NCBI RefSeq assembly: GCF_013113835.1
Contig: NZ_VTYQ01000001.1
Span: forward strand, 248,001-312,000
DNA from: Vibrio sp. RE88
GTDB lineage: Bacteria; Pseudomonadota; Gammaproteobacteria; Enterobacterales; Vibrionaceae
DNA length: 64,000 bases
Reading direction: 5' to 3'
The notes beneath the pieces are model-generated. The model searched no databases. It had not been told where the DNA came from and saw only the letters and a list, made by a program, of their open reading frames with translations. The translations under genes were made by a program, and so were the position numbers. Shown here piece by piece: positions 26,426-36,122 of the stretch. The stretch's first letter is position 1. Every line of letters starts with the position of its first letter.

Positions 26426-28534
26426 TTATGCTGCTATGCCGTTGTGTGTTGAGTCAGATGCTCGTTTGAGGAAATTGGTGATTAGCCCTTGTATGTCGAG
26501 AATTAACGAAACAGAGCCATCACCGAGGATCGTGGCCCCAGAAATACCGGCAACCTTACTGTAGTTAGACTCTAGGCTCTTAATGACAACCTGTTGCTGA
26601 TCGAGCAATTCGTCTAGTAACAGTCCAACTCGGTTACCAGCCGCTTCCACAAAGCAGAGAATACGGGCATCCAATGAGCCGCTTTGACCCATTTCCAGTT
26701 CTTCTTGCAGACGAAGGATCGGGATGTTTTCTTCACGCAAGCGGTACAATTCAATTCCCCCAGAAGCAAGTTTGATGCATTCGGGGTCAATCTGAATCGA
26801 TTCCACAATCGTCAAGAGTGGGATCACGTACACCTCACCAGCCACTTTCACCAACTGACCATCAAGAATGGCGAGCGTCAGTGGCAGACTGATCGTAAAG
26901 CAGCTCCCTACACCCAGCTCCGATTCCACTTCGATATGACCACCCAGCTCTTCAATATTTCTTCTCACTACATCCATCCCGACACCTCGACCCGAGATAT
27001 CAGAAACTTCTTCTGCAGTTGAAAAGCCCGGAGCAAAAATTAGATTCATGATCTGCTTTTCGCTCATGTCTTCACGACGTGCATCTGCCGCGAGAACACC
27101 TTTTTCAGTCGCTTTATTCCAAAGTTTGTCGCAGTCTAAGCCAGCACCATCATCTTTAATTTCAATGACAATCGAACCACCTTGGTGGTAGGCATTCAGT
27201 TTAATCACGCCTTGCTCTTTCTTGCCTTTTTCCAATCGTGTTTGAGGTTGCTCGATGCCATGGTCAATCCCATTTCTGACTAAGTGGACCAAAGGATCAA
27301 CAATGCGCTCCAATACCGTTTTATCAAGCTCTGTCTGTTCGCCCTGAATTTGTAAATCAACCTGCTTCTCTAGGCGAGTCGAAAGATCACGAACCAAGCG
27401 CGGGAATCGGCTAAAAGCAAAGCTCATAGGTAACATGCGAATGTTCAGTACGTTTTCCTGAAGATCCTTACTATTTTGCAACAATTGAGCTAATCCAACT
27501 TTCAACTTCTCTAGCTTATCAATCGTGAAGTCATTACCGATTTCAGTCAGCATCGATTGTGTGATAACAAGCTCCCCAACCAGGTTAATCAGGCTATCGA
27601 CCTTATCGATATCAACCCTTATGGAGCTGACACTTGACTCTGTTTTCGCAACTTTTGTAGGTTTCTGATCGGCTTTCGTGGATTCTTTTGCCACAACTTC
27701 TTTAGTCGCAGAGGGCGCTTCTGTCGCAGAAGTTTGAGGTGTTTCCGCTTCTTCAGCTGAAGCTTCTGTAGTTGCGGCGGAGGTATCAGAGATAAACTCA
27801 ACCGTTAATTCGCATTCATCTTCGACCCATTCGAAAATCTCTTTAATTTTCTCTTCTTCTACTTCCGCATCAAGGCTCGCCTGCCATTTTAGGTAGCAAA
27901 GCTCTGCTTCGATCGCTTCAATTTCGGGGAGAGACTCAGTATTGACTGTAATCTGACAGGAGGAGTGAAGTTCTTTTAGTTCACGTAGGATTCTAAGTGG
28001 GTCATTACCACTAAAAAACATTTCTGGGTGGGGTTCAAAAGTTACAAGCCAATGGCCGGCACCATCAGAAACGTCTGGTTGTGACTCATCACTATTCGTT
28101 GCTTGCTCGGAAGACTCTTCAGCTTGAGATTCTGGCTCCGCCGCAGCTTCCCCGAGTAACTCATGCAGCTGCGCACTGACCTCTTTTTGCAGTTCAGTGT
28201 CTACTTCACTTCCCTGCTCATGTCCTTCCAGCATACTCTGGATACAGTCGCCGCTTTTAAGCAGTAAATCGACCGTCTCTGCAGTGAGCTCTTTTACATT
28301 ATTACGAACCAGATCTAGATAGGCTTCGACAGAGTGGGTAAATTCACTGATATCAAACAAGTTAAACGTTGCGGCTCCTCCCTTAATAGAGTGAGCGGCA
28401 CGGAAGATAGTATTGATGGACTCCTCATCAAGAGAGGTGACATCTAGATTAAGTAGCACATCTTCCAACACTTCAAGATTTTCACGACACTCTTCGTAAA
28501 ACATCTTGCGCAATTGTTCCATATCTAAAGCCAT
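26426..28534 (-). CDS. cheA: Chemotaxis histidine kinase CheA
   Basis: 702-residue kinase. P1 phosphotransfer domain with H48 in RAAHSIKGGAATF; an acidic linker with a compact domain around HWLVTFEPHPEMFF (about 155-250) that is P2-like; a long Glu/Ala/Thr linker; P3 dimerisation helices (DKVDSLINLVGELVITQSML); P4 ATPase with N box LVHLVRNGIDHGIE, G1 KDDGAGLD and GRGVGMDVVRRN; and the CheW-like P5 (LAILDGQLVKVAGEVYVIPL). All catalytic parts are intact. It lies between cheY and the cheW pair, and is expected to phosphorylate the local CheY, CheB and perhaps the REC-phosphatase. Confidence 0.95.
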   Translation of the reverse strand: MALDMEQLRKMFYEECRENLEVLEDVLLNLDVTSLDEESINTIFRAAHSIKGGAATFNLFDISEFTHSVEAYLDLVRNNVKELTAETVDLLLKSGDCIQSMLEGHEQGSEVDTELQKEVSAQLHELLGEAAAEPESQAEESSEQATNSDESQPDVSDGAGHWLVTFEPHPEMFFSGNDPLRILRELKELHSSCQITVNTESLPEIEAIEAELCYLKWQASLDAEVEEEKIKEIFEWVEDECELTVEFISDTSAATTEASAEEAETPQTSATEAPSATKEVVAKESTKADQKPTKVAKTESSVSSIRVDIDKVDSLINLVGELVITQSMLTEIGNDFTIDKLEKLKVGLAQLLQNSKDLQENVLNIRMLPMSFAFSRFPRLVRDLSTRLEKQVDLQIQGEQTELDKTVLERIVDPLVHLVRNGIDHGIEQPQTRLEKGKKEQGVIKLNAYHQGGSIVIEIKDDGAGLDCDKLWNKATEKGVLAADARREDMSEKQIMNLIFAPGFSTAEEVSDISGRGVGMDVVRRNIEELGGHIEVESELGVGSCFTISLPLTLAILDGQLVKVAGEVYVIPLLTIVESIQIDPECIKLASGGIELYRLREENIPILRLQEELEMGQSGSLDARILCFVEAAGNRVGLLLDELLDQQQVVIKSLESNYSKVAGISGATILGDGSVSLILDIQGLITNFLKRASDSTHNGIAA

Positions 28535-28579
28535 AAGCTTTTTTCCCTGCCAGATGACGTTGTTAATGAAGTATTTTAG

Positions 28580-28939
28580 TTAGATAACGCGTTTTAGAGT
28601 TTTTAGAAGCGTTTCTGGGTTAAATGGCTTAACAAGCCAACCTGTTGCCCCAGCTGATTTACCTTGTTGTTTTTTCTCTGTACTGGTTTCTGTAGTGAGC
28701 ATGAGTATAGGAATGAATTTGTATTGCGGCTTATCTCTAAGAGCTTTAACCAACTCAAACCCGCCCATGTTGGGCATATTGACATCCGAAATAACGACAT
28801 CAAACTTGCTACTCGCAACTTTGTTTAGCGCGTCTCGACCATCATTCGCGGTTTCCACTTCATAGCCAGCATCGCGTAACGTGTGGCTCACCATTTGACG
28901 AATGGATACAGAATCATCTACTGCAAGGATCTTAGTCAT
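28580..28939 (-). CDS. cheY: CheY-type response regulator
   Basis: Single receiver domain of about 119 residues. Acidic pair in ILAVDDS, phospho-acceptor D52 in VVISDVNMP, Thr in LTTETS and the conserved Lys in WLVKPFNPE. ATG at 28939 is preferred over GTG at 28948, since it gives the standard N-terminus MTKILAVDDS and lies one base after the STAS stop. As in V. cholerae cluster III, it need not bind the flagellar switch. It is the second gene of the operon, 45 bases before cheA. Confidence 0.93.
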   Translation of the reverse strand: MTKILAVDDSVSIRQMVSHTLRDAGYEVETANDGRDALNKVASSKFDVVISDVNMPNMGGFELVKALRDKPQYKFIPILMLTTETSTEKKQQGKSAGATGWLVKPFNPETLLKTLKRVI

Positions 28940-28940
28940 T

Positions 28941-29225
28941 TTAATCACTCTCCGACTTTAGTTTTAGATCGAACACGTCTTGCAAACCGAGTGTTGTTAT
29001 CCCTTCAACCAGGACCTCACTGGGCTTTAGCAATTGAATGTCTCGTTGATTCTTCTTTGCGGAAATAAAAAGAGAAGAGAGGAGTTGTATGCCAGCCGCA
29101 TCTACTCTCACCACTGAATTGGCGCTGAGTTGAATAGAGTCTTGATTGGCAAACCATTCTTGATAATGAGTCGTAGTATCTAGCACCGTTGAAATATCTA
29201 GAGACTCAGGAAGTAAACATTCCAT
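28941..29225 (-). CDS. STAS-domain protein lacking the phospho-acceptor
   Basis: 94-residue STAS-like domain and first gene of the chemotaxis operon. The segment VVRVDAAGIQLLSSLFIS aligns with the SpoIIAA D-S-A-G loop, but the phosphorylated Ser/Thr is replaced by Ala43, so regulation by phosphorylation is unlikely. Such STAS proteins are often found beside cheY/cheA in F7 clusters; role unknown. It is closely coupled to cheY (one base between stop and start). The operon promoter must lie in the AT-rich 29226-29725 interval. Confidence 0.82.
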   Translation of the reverse strand: MECLLPESLDISTVLDTTTHYQEWFANQDSIQLSANSVVRVDAAGIQLLSSLFISAKKNQRDIQLLKPSEVLVEGITTLGLQDVFDLKLKSESD

Positions 29226-29725
29226 GTTTCTACCTACACTTTTCTTATAGTTTCCTAGCCATTATGGAAGCTTTTCGCTTAATTCTGAGTGTAGAAAGGA
29301 ATAGATATTTAGCAAATTAACAAAATCAAATTATGAATTAAAAGTCATATATTTAGAGTTAAAACAAGGCTAATTACCTTGTTTTTTAAAGAGTTAGAAC
29401 GCTTACAATAGACAAAATAATTTCCATATATTTTTTATAGGTAAAGGAATATTTGCAAACAAATCAAAAACATCTATCTCTCATTAATTCTTTCAACCCC
29501 ACAATCTAGCACGTCATTGGTGGACTACTTGAAAATTTACATTGTAAATTTTAAATCTCTTACTTCGCCTATCGGATGCCACAAATATCTAGTCAAATTA
29601 ACGTATTACCCAAGACCATTACGCAATCACAATCATATTAAACTATGCTCGTATTTCATTGTTAGGTTTAATTAACTCAGTACCGCTTATCAGCGCTTAA
29701 GTGGACGGATGATAGGAACGAATCT
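29226..29725. other. 500-bp divergent promoter region with a parS2 site
   Basis: AT-rich gap between the divergent chemotaxis operon and the NIT receptor gene. It holds no plausible coding frame. It contains the parS2 palindrome at 29536-29548 and should carry both promoters; I could not assign a sigma-factor class with confidence. Confidence 0.7.
29536..29548. other. parS2: parS2 centromere-type site
   Basis: TTTACATTGTAAA, a perfect 13-bp match, with longer dyad symmetry (AAAATTTAC / GTAAATTTT). It lies in the divergent promoter region about 8.6 kb from the origin. Confidence 0.88.
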
Positions 29726-32700
29726 ATGAACCTTTTTGCTGATCTCAAACTACGTTGGAAGTTAATGGCAATTGTCGTCATTCCCGTTGTGTGCTTAATT
29801 TATTTTGCTCAAGCACAGGTGATGAAAAACGTTGCTCTTGTTGAAGAAGACAACAACATATTGATGTTGTCGGAGTTTTCAATCAAAGCCAGTGCTCTTG
29901 TTCATGAGTTACAAAAAGAGCGGGGTATTACCGCTGGGTTTATGGACAGTCGCGGTCAGAGGTTCTCGAACGAAGTGCAGGAGCAACGCAAAATTGCCGA
30001 TGCTAAAAGAGAGCAACTTAATTTGTTCATGAAAAACTTTGACCCTTCCATCTACGGGAAAGCCTTTGAAAAGCAATTGGAACACTCGTTATCTGTACTC
30101 GACGAATTGGAATCGAAAAGAGCCGCAATAGACGCGTTAGAGATTCCTCAAAGTCAGGCGATTGGGTTTTATACGGATATGAATGCCCAAATTCTTGGCG
30201 ACATCGTTCATTTGTCCAAAGCAAGCTCCAGTGGGGAGCTCAGCACCATGGCCGCTGCTTATGCAAACTTCCTACAAAGTAAAGAGCGAGCAGGCATTGA
30301 GCGGGCACTCTTAATGGGAGTATTCACCCGAAACGAGTTTCAAGGACGCCAGTATGAGCGCTTCCAAAATCTAGTCTCGGCTCAAAACAATTATACGAGT
30401 GTGTTTAAAACGCTCGCGGCTCCCTCTCAACTGGCTATCTATCAGGAGATCATGACTGGGCCAATCATAGAAGAAACGCTCGCTTTTCGAGAAATCGCCA
30501 TAAGGTATGCCACGGTCGGCGGCTTTGGTGTTGACCCTACAGAATGGTTCCAAGCGCAGACAGCAAAAATCAATATGCTTAAGCAAGTTGAGGATCAAAT
30601 AGCGAATGACCTCATCACGTTAACGCAAGCTTATGCAGATAAAGCGAGCTCCGAGTTAACCCGCGACATTATCCTCATGTTGGCAGCATTACTGCTGACT
30701 GCCTTAGTTGTTTACGTAGTTCAAAAGCGGATCACTGGGCCTATTTCAACGGCAGTTCAGGTCGCTAACCATATTGCTTCTGGAAAGCTGAACAACAAAA
30801 TTGACTCAGGTTTTAACGATGAGTCAGGAATGTTGCTCAAAGCCCTCTCAACCATGCAGAAAAACCTTCTTCAGGCACAGCGCGATCTTGAACAAAAAAT
30901 GGAGCAAGAACGGGTGCAAGCAGAAGCTAATAGCCGCATTCGTCAGGCCCTTGATCAAGTGTCCGCCAGTGTAATGGTCGCAGACAACAATAACGAACTC
31001 ATTTACCTCAATCATGCAATGCATCAGGAGTTCTCTCGAAATGTATCGAGCTTCAGTAGTGCCGTTAAAGGTTTTGACCCAGCCAAGTTGCTCGGTAAAA
31101 ACATCGGCCTATTTAGCCACACGGCAGAGTATCAACGTATTCTCCAATCGATAGATAAAACAGTGGTTGTCGAACTCAACATCGACAAGCGAATCTACAA
31201 AGTCATCGCGAACCCGGTGATGGGCGATAATAAAGTCCGCCTTGGAACCGTTATTGAGTGGGACGACTTAACGGAACAGCGCGATGCAGAACAGCAAGTT
31301 GAGAACGTTATCCGCGCCGCGGCTTCAGGCCAGCTTAGTACTCGATTAGATACCACCCGCCTGAGTGGCTTTATGCACGATCTTGGCGATGGTATTAACG
31401 AACTTCTCGACGCCATTGTAGGGCCATTAACCATCGCTGCAGACTGTGTAGAGAAAATATCCTGTGGTCAGATACCCGATACCATCACCGATGAGTATCG
31501 AGGTGACTTTAACCGACTCAAAGACAATTTAAACACCTGTATTTCAGCTATCAACCTTCTGGTGAAAGATGCCAATAGCCTCGCAGATGCAGCCATCGCT
31601 GGTCAGCTATCAGCCCGAGCGGATGAAACTCAACACCAGGGCGATTTCAGAACCATCATCAAAGGGGTCAACAACACGCTAGATGCCGTTGTCACACCAC
31701 TCACGGTTGCAGCAAATTGCGTCGATCAGATTGCGAAAGGCCAAGTTCCCTCACCTATCGAAGAGCACTACAACGGTGACTTTAACCTGCTCAAAAACAA
31801 CCTCAATACGTGTATTGCCGCTATCAAACGACTTGTCGATGACGCCAACGCATTGGCTGTTGCTGCCGTTAAAGGAAAACTAGACAACCGTGCAGACACC
31901 TCACTCCACCAAGGAGATTTCAAGCAAATTGTGGAAGGGATGAACCAAACACTGGATGCCATGGTTGAACCGACAAATGAATGTAAAGATGTTCTCGCTC
32001 GTTTGGCGGATGGCGATTTGACCAGCACAGTGAAAGGCGACTTCCAAGGCGATTTCGCTGTATTGAAGGAAGCGGTGAATACCAGTATTGAAAACTTGCT
32101 GGAACTGATTAAAAACATCAGCCAGTCCGCGGGAATCGTTAATAACTCGGTGAGCGAGCTATCAAGCGGTGTTGTCAACTTGAGCCACCGCACCGAAGAT
32201 CAAGCCGCATCACTAGAACGAACCTCTGCGTCGATGTCGGATATGACAGAATCGGTAAAACAAAATGCCGACAACGCCAGTTTAGCCACAGACTTAGCAC
32301 GAGATGCGCAAGTAAAAGCACAACGTGGTGGAGAAGTGGTTGAACGAGCGGTTGTGAGCATGGCAGAAATTAATAGCTCCAGTAAGCGGATAGCAGACAT
32401 TATCGGTGTCATTGACGAGATTGCTTTCCAAACTAACTTACTTGCATTGAACGCCGCGGTGGAGGCTGCGCGAGCTGGTGAGCAAGGACGAGGGTTTGCC
32501 GTCGTTGCTGGAGAAGTCCGCAATCTAGCTCAACGCTCGGCTCAGGCAGCCAAAGAGATCAAAGAGCTTATCAGAGACAGTGTATCTAAAGTGGAAGAAG
32601 GTACAGAGCTGGTTAATGAATCCGGCTCTACGCTCAAAGATTTGGTTTCCTCGGTAGAGAAAGTGACGTCGATGATTTCTGAAATTTCGACCGGCTCTTC

Positions 32701-32935
32701 AACTCAAAGCAACCGAATTTCTAAGGTCAATGAAACCATTAAGGACATGGATGACATGACTCAGCAAAACGCGGCGTTGGTAGAAGAAGCTTCCGCAAAC
32801 AGTACTTCAATGGAAGAACAGGTCAACAGCGTTATCCAGCTGCTGTCCAGCTTCAAAATTGAAGACATTGCCCCCTCGTCATCGAGTCGCTCAGATAGTC
32901 AAACCGTGTTGAAAATGAGTAACTACTCGTACTAA
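29726..32935 (+). CDS. NIT-domain chemoreceptor with PAS-like and multiple HAMP-like repeats
   Basis: 1069-residue transmembrane receptor. TM1 about 12-30; a periplasmic NIT-type (nitrate/nitrite-sensing-like) helical domain about 45-300, with the typical [20 protein letters not shown] motif; TM2 about 312-333; HAMP; a diverged PAS-like module (about 405-515) that keeps an FSH near residue 464 and a Trp at 512, echoing the Aer2-like receptor next door; then a chain of HAMP-like units with two exact-length 91-residue repeats, and the signalling hairpin ([20 protein letters not shown]). The C-terminus has no WxxF pentapeptide. ATG follows AGGAACG. It is divergent from the che operon and probably feeds it. 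The nitrate assignment is family-based only. Confidence 0.9.
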   Translation: MNLFADLKLRWKLMAIVVIPVVCLIYFAQAQVMKNVALVEEDNNILMLSEFSIKASALVHELQKERGITAGFMDSRGQRFSNEVQEQRKIADAKREQLNLFMKNFDPSIYGKAFEKQLEHSLSVLDELESKRAAIDALEIPQSQAIGFYTDMNAQILGDIVHLSKASSSGELSTMAAAYANFLQSKERAGIERALLMGVFTRNEFQGRQYERFQNLVSAQNNYTSVFKTLAAPSQLAIYQEIMTGPIIEETLAFREIAIRYATVGGFGVDPTEWFQAQTAKINMLKQVEDQIANDLITLTQAYADKASSELTRDIILMLAALLLTALVVYVVQKRITGPISTAVQVANHIASGKLNNKIDSGFNDESGMLLKALSTMQKNLLQAQRDLEQKMEQERVQAEANSRIRQALDQVSASVMVADNNNELIYLNHAMHQEFSRNVSSFSSAVKGFDPAKLLGKNIGLFSHTAEYQRILQSIDKTVVVELNIDKRIYKVIANPVMGDNKVRLGTVIEWDDLTEQRDAEQQVENVIRAAASGQLSTRLDTTRLSGFMHDLGDGINELLDAIVGPLTIAADCVEKISCGQIPDTITDEYRGDFNRLKDNLNTCISAINLLVKDANSLADAAIAGQLSARADETQHQGDFRTIIKGVNNTLDAVVTPLTVAANCVDQIAKGQVPSPIEEHYNGDFNLLKNNLNTCIAAIKRLVDDANALAVAAVKGKLDNRADTSLHQGDFKQIVEGMNQTLDAMVEPTNECKDVLARLADGDLTSTVKGDFQGDFAVLKEAVNTSIENLLELIKNISQSAGIVNNSVSELSSGVVNLSHRTEDQAASLERTSASMSDMTESVKQNADNASLATDLARDAQVKAQRGGEVVERAVVSMAEINSSSKRIADIIGVIDEIAFQTNLLALNAAVEAARAGEQGRGFAVVAGEVRNLAQRSAQAAKEIKELIRDSVSKVEEGTELVNESGSTLKDLVSSVEKVTSMISEISTGSSTQSNRISKVNETIKDMDDMTQQNAALVEEASANSTSMEEQVNSVIQLLSSFKIEDIAPSSSSRSDSQTVLKMSNYSY
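31409..31954 (+). repeat. Two 273-bp tandem HAMP-like repeats in receptor gene
   Basis: In-frame units 31409-31681 and 31682-31954, each 91 codons, start with D-A-[IV]-V-x-P-L-T and contain GDFN-LK-NLNTCI-AI and HQGDF. A shortened third unit follows from 31955. They probably form a poly-HAMP rod, and unit number may vary between strains. Confidence 0.85.
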
Positions 32936-32953
32936 GCAGACATGCTCGAACAA

Positions 32954-32983
32954 AAAGAGGAGACATGGTCTCCTCTTTTTTTA
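32954..32983 (+). terminator. Terminator after NIT receptor gene
   Basis: Perfect 11-bp stem AAAGAGGAGAC / GTCTCCTCTTT with an ATG loop and a T-run. Confidence 0.88.
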
Positions 32984-33022
32984 TCCGCTGTTCTTATAAA
33001 GTAGGGGCTGAAATCAGTTCTT

Positions 33023-33035
33023 TTTACAGTGTAAA
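33023..33035. other. parS2: parS2 centromere-type site
   Basis: TTTACAGTGTAAA, perfect match, in the gap between the convergent NIT receptor and tmcA genes, about 5 kb from the origin. Confidence 0.88.
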
Positions 33036-33046
33036 TTGAGACGTTT

Positions 33047-35035
33047 TCACACTCGCTCCAACAAGGCCTGTATGTCTAACCTCAATTGTTGCTCGGTTTG
33101 CTTTCTCCCCGCAAAGCCAAACTCTTCACTACATGCTTGCCAGCTGTGTTGCTGCAGCACCTTACGAAGCACAAGAGACGAGCAATTTAGGAATGCTGTG
33201 TTTGATGACAACAACCAGTTAGCGATAAACGGAGCCACACTTTCGAACCCTGCCCCACCCAAACAATAGTTTCTGACAAGCGCTTGAAACTCACATTCCA
33301 CTTCGGAAGCATCTTCCTTACGCAATAGATTACGTACAATGTCAGTTTCAATATCAGCGAACACATTACAGAGAAGGTAACGCATAGACTGATGAAAATG
33401 CTGCTCGGCAAGGGCTATCCAATCGCAGCTTCCTTTTACCATGACCACTGAGTAGCAGCCACTCGCTTGATCTCTTTGCACACCTAACTTAACAGGAACA
33501 AAACCATTCTTGCGCCAAAAACGAATCAATTCACTGGTCGCCCCAAAGCTGGTGGAAATAAACTGACTCCCTGACAGCTGCGTCAACTGTTCTAACATGG
33601 CAGAGCCAAGCCCCCGCTGCTGATAGTCAGGGTGCGTAGCAATTCGCATCACTCTGAGGCTTGGCTGGCTGGCGGCTTGGGTTAAACCAAGGTGATTTGC
33701 TAACATCACTGGCACCAAGTGCCCTCTTGGTCTTCTTTGTCCATGTTGTATCGACTCAATCAAAAACTCTTCTAACTCGCCTTCTTTAATCGTTAACATA
33801 CAGCCGAGGCAATTTTTCTCTGAGAGTGCCGCGTAAAGCTGGATAGCATCATCTTCGAGCAACAGCATTAAATCATTCGGTGACGTTTGATAATGGGCGT
33901 TCACCAATAACGCAAAACAAGAGCGCAATAAGTCAGGTTGAGAGACAAGTTGTTGCTTATCGATTAGCTTCAATTTAATCGGCGGAAAATTGGTTAGAGG
34001 CGACGTCTCTAATTCGGCATTAAGTAAAAAAGTCTCAAATAACCAACACTCGAGCGGGTCGTTCTCATTCCAGCGAATAGGCTGATCCAAATGGTAAAAC
34101 GCCGCACCGGGTCTTTGCTGTTTGAGCCAGGTCTGAAACTTGAGCGTGAAACCGCGTCCACACCCTTCATAGCCGTGAATAGTCGTAGAGAGCACACAGC
34201 GGTGGTGACGCTCGACCATTCTCTGCAACATTGGAATTGGAATTGCGGACGCTTCATCAACCAATAATAAATCGCACTCTGGCCGTACTCGAAGTAATGC
34301 ATCGGGCGCAATAAACGTCAGGGTCGATTGACCCAATTGAATAGAACCTTTTCTGATGACCGCCTTAGGCAGCAGACGATGAGCATGTTCGAACACAGGA
34401 GACACTGTCGCAAGACTCGGCGCAGTCACGACAATGTGGAGGTTACGCGCTTCCATCAATTCAGCGGCGGCAATCCCCAGAGCACTGCTCTTCCCTCTCC
34501 CACGGTCAGCGGTCATCACCAAAGGACGTTTGCGATGCCCTTCAACCACTTTTCGTATTTTCTCAACCGCGACTTTCTGTTGTGCTAAAGGTTCAGTGCT
34601 AGAGCTCTCCACTTGAGGCAGTTCAGGTAAAGGTTTAGCTTGCTCAACCACAATCAGCTTGCCTAATGCGGCATTAAGCCATTGTTCTGACAATGAGAGC
34701 GAACCGGAATCAGCTGGTAGCACTACGACTAAGCCGCCACCGGTTACACAGCCCAATGCGGCACTAAAGGAGTTGGCATCGAACCCATCAGAGAAATCGC
34801 AAATGAGAAGACCACACTCTTGGCCAAGTAATCGTTGGCCTTGCTTAACACTAACCTGATGCACATTATCATCGCTACTTTTCCCGCCCAGCTGAAAGAT
34901 GGCTGAACTTGAAAACAGCCTCTTAAGGTCTGACAACGTACTCGACTGCCAGTCAACACTGCCTTTTAGTACTACTCCAAATCGATGATTCGCGTTATTG
35001 GCGGATTGAATAAGTTGAGAAAAATAATCGTGCAT
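33047..35035 (-). CDS. tmcA: tRNA(Met) cytidine acetyltransferase TmcA
   Basis: Makes N4-acetylcytidine at the wobble position of elongator tRNA-Met using acetyl-CoA and ATP. 662 residues, normal for the family. Visible: an N-terminal domain, a DEAD-like helicase core with Walker A TADRGRGKSSALG and Walker B LLLVDEASAIP, a GNAT acetyltransferase domain with the acetyl-CoA loop HPDYQQRGLGSAML (about residue 480), and a C-terminal tRNA-binding part. It reads away from the window's NIT receptor terminator and stands alone between that gene and parB. It is a housekeeping enzyme placed close to the origin. Confidence 0.95.
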   Translation of the reverse strand: MHDYFSQLIQSANNANHRFGVVLKGSVDWQSSTLSDLKRLFSSSAIFQLGGKSSDDNVHQVSVKQGQRLLGQECGLLICDFSDGFDANSFSAALGCVTGGGLVVVLPADSGSLSLSEQWLNAALGKLIVVEQAKPLPELPQVESSSTEPLAQQKVAVEKIRKVVEGHRKRPLVMTADRGRGKSSALGIAAAELMEARNLHIVVTAPSLATVSPVFEHAHRLLPKAVIRKGSIQLGQSTLTFIAPDALLRVRPECDLLLVDEASAIPIPMLQRMVERHHRCVLSTTIHGYEGCGRGFTLKFQTWLKQQRPGAAFYHLDQPIRWNENDPLECWLFETFLLNAELETSPLTNFPPIKLKLIDKQQLVSQPDLLRSCFALLVNAHYQTSPNDLMLLLEDDAIQLYAALSEKNCLGCMLTIKEGELEEFLIESIQHGQRRPRGHLVPVMLANHLGLTQAASQPSLRVMRIATHPDYQQRGLGSAMLEQLTQLSGSQFISTSFGATSELIRFWRKNGFVPVKLGVQRDQASGCYSVVMVKGSCDWIALAEQHFHQSMRYLLCNVFADIETDIVRNLLRKEDASEVECEFQALVRNYCLGGAGFESVAPFIANWLLSSNTAFLNCSSLVLRKVLQQHSWQACSEEFGFAGRKQTEQQLRLDIQALLERV

Positions 35036-35097
35036 GGCCGTTGTCGAAGTTCCGAGAATAAGCGAATTATAACAACTAAGGCGCGTAAATGAGAGGC

Positions 35098-35124
35098 AGA
35101 AAAAAAGCCGCGAAATGCGGCTTT
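35098..35124 (-). terminator. Terminator of the parAB operon
   Basis: Read on the minus strand: stem AAAGCCGC / GCGGCTTT with a 5-base loop and a T7 run. It lies 20 bases after the parB stop. Confidence 0.88.
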
Positions 35125-35143
35125 CTATCAGGTAACAATAATG

Positions 35144-36115
35144 CTATTTCAGCTTAGTCGATACAAAGTCGAGAATCTCTTTCATCAGCGCATCATCGAC
35201 TTTTTTCAGATTAAGCGCTAAGTCAGCACCTTTACGGCTGTAACTGGCACGCCCTTTAACTAACTCGACTTTTCGGCTGGCTGAACGCTTACTTGGCGCA
35301 AGCTCTTCAATCCACTGCTCCAGAGTCTCAGAGACTTCTTTCGTAATACGTGCAACGCCCTGAGCTTGGCTACGTTGCCAAACAAAACCGTCCGTTGACT
35401 GACACTTATCTAAAAGCTTGCCACGGTTTGCTTCACTGAGTTCATTAAATTGCTTGTGAAGCTTCACAATTGTCGGGCGCCCTAAATCCGCCACATTTGG
35501 GTAGGCCTGAAGAAGCGTTAACGGCAGATCAGCGGCTTTCAATGCGCCACTCACCAAGGCTTCACTGCATTGGAACATCTTAGCTAATGCTTTCTGGTCC
35601 TCAGCTTCACCACTTTCCAACTTCGCCTGCATCTCTTTGCCCTTTTCATACAGAGACAAAGGCTTGTGGGCATTCGCCACATCGGACAAGAATTTTGCGT
35701 GCTCGCCATTGATATTTTCAGCCACGTAGATGAGGAAATCTTTTTCGGCCAAGATACAAGACATACGACGGCGGCTACCGTCGAGGACTTCAATCTTACC
35801 GTCTTCACGCTTACGGCCAACGGCTGGGTATTGCTGTCCACGCTCTTTTAATGTTGCCAGAACATCGGATAACGCATGTTCATTGAGGAAAGATTGCTCA
35901 CGGGCATTTTCTGCAAATACAACCGTCTGCTTCGCTATATCGCTGGCCGAAATACGTACCAGCTCAAACGTAACCATCTCCTCGCCCGCAACCGCCAGTT
36001 CAATCACCTGCGCTTGCTCTTTGGCCGCTTTTTGCGCTTCCTGAGGCGTTGCCACATGGCGCTTATTCGCTTTACCAAACAATCTTGCGTTTAAATCTGA
36101 AGTTTTAATTGCCAT
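35144..36115 (-). CDS. parB2: Chromosome 2 partition protein ParB2
   Basis: 323-residue centromere-binding protein. N-terminal ParB-like CTPase/nuclease fold region (about 50-150) with the motif around RKREDGKIEVLDGSRRRMSC (GSRR box), a helix-turn-helix zone (ALAKMFQCSEALVSGALKAA) and a C-terminal dimer domain. It differs in detail from chromosomal ParB and belongs to the plasmid-like group of Vibrio chromosome 2. It is encoded seven bases downstream of parA. It should bind the TTTACANTGTAAA sites, of which six perfect copies are in this window. Confidence 0.95.
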   Translation of the reverse strand: MAIKTSDLNARLFGKANKRHVATPQEAQKAAKEQAQVIELAVAGEEMVTFELVRISASDIAKQTVVFAENAREQSFLNEHALSDVLATLKERGQQYPAVGRKREDGKIEVLDGSRRRMSCILAEKDFLIYVAENINGEHAKFLSDVANAHKPLSLYEKGKEMQAKLESGEAEDQKALAKMFQCSEALVSGALKAADLPLTLLQAYPNVADLGRPTIVKLHKQFNELSEANRGKLLDKCQSTDGFVWQRSQAQGVARITKEVSETLEQWIEELAPSKRSASRKVELVKGRASYSRKGADLALNLKKVDDALMKEILDFVSTKLK

Positions 36116-36122
36116 TGTCTAA

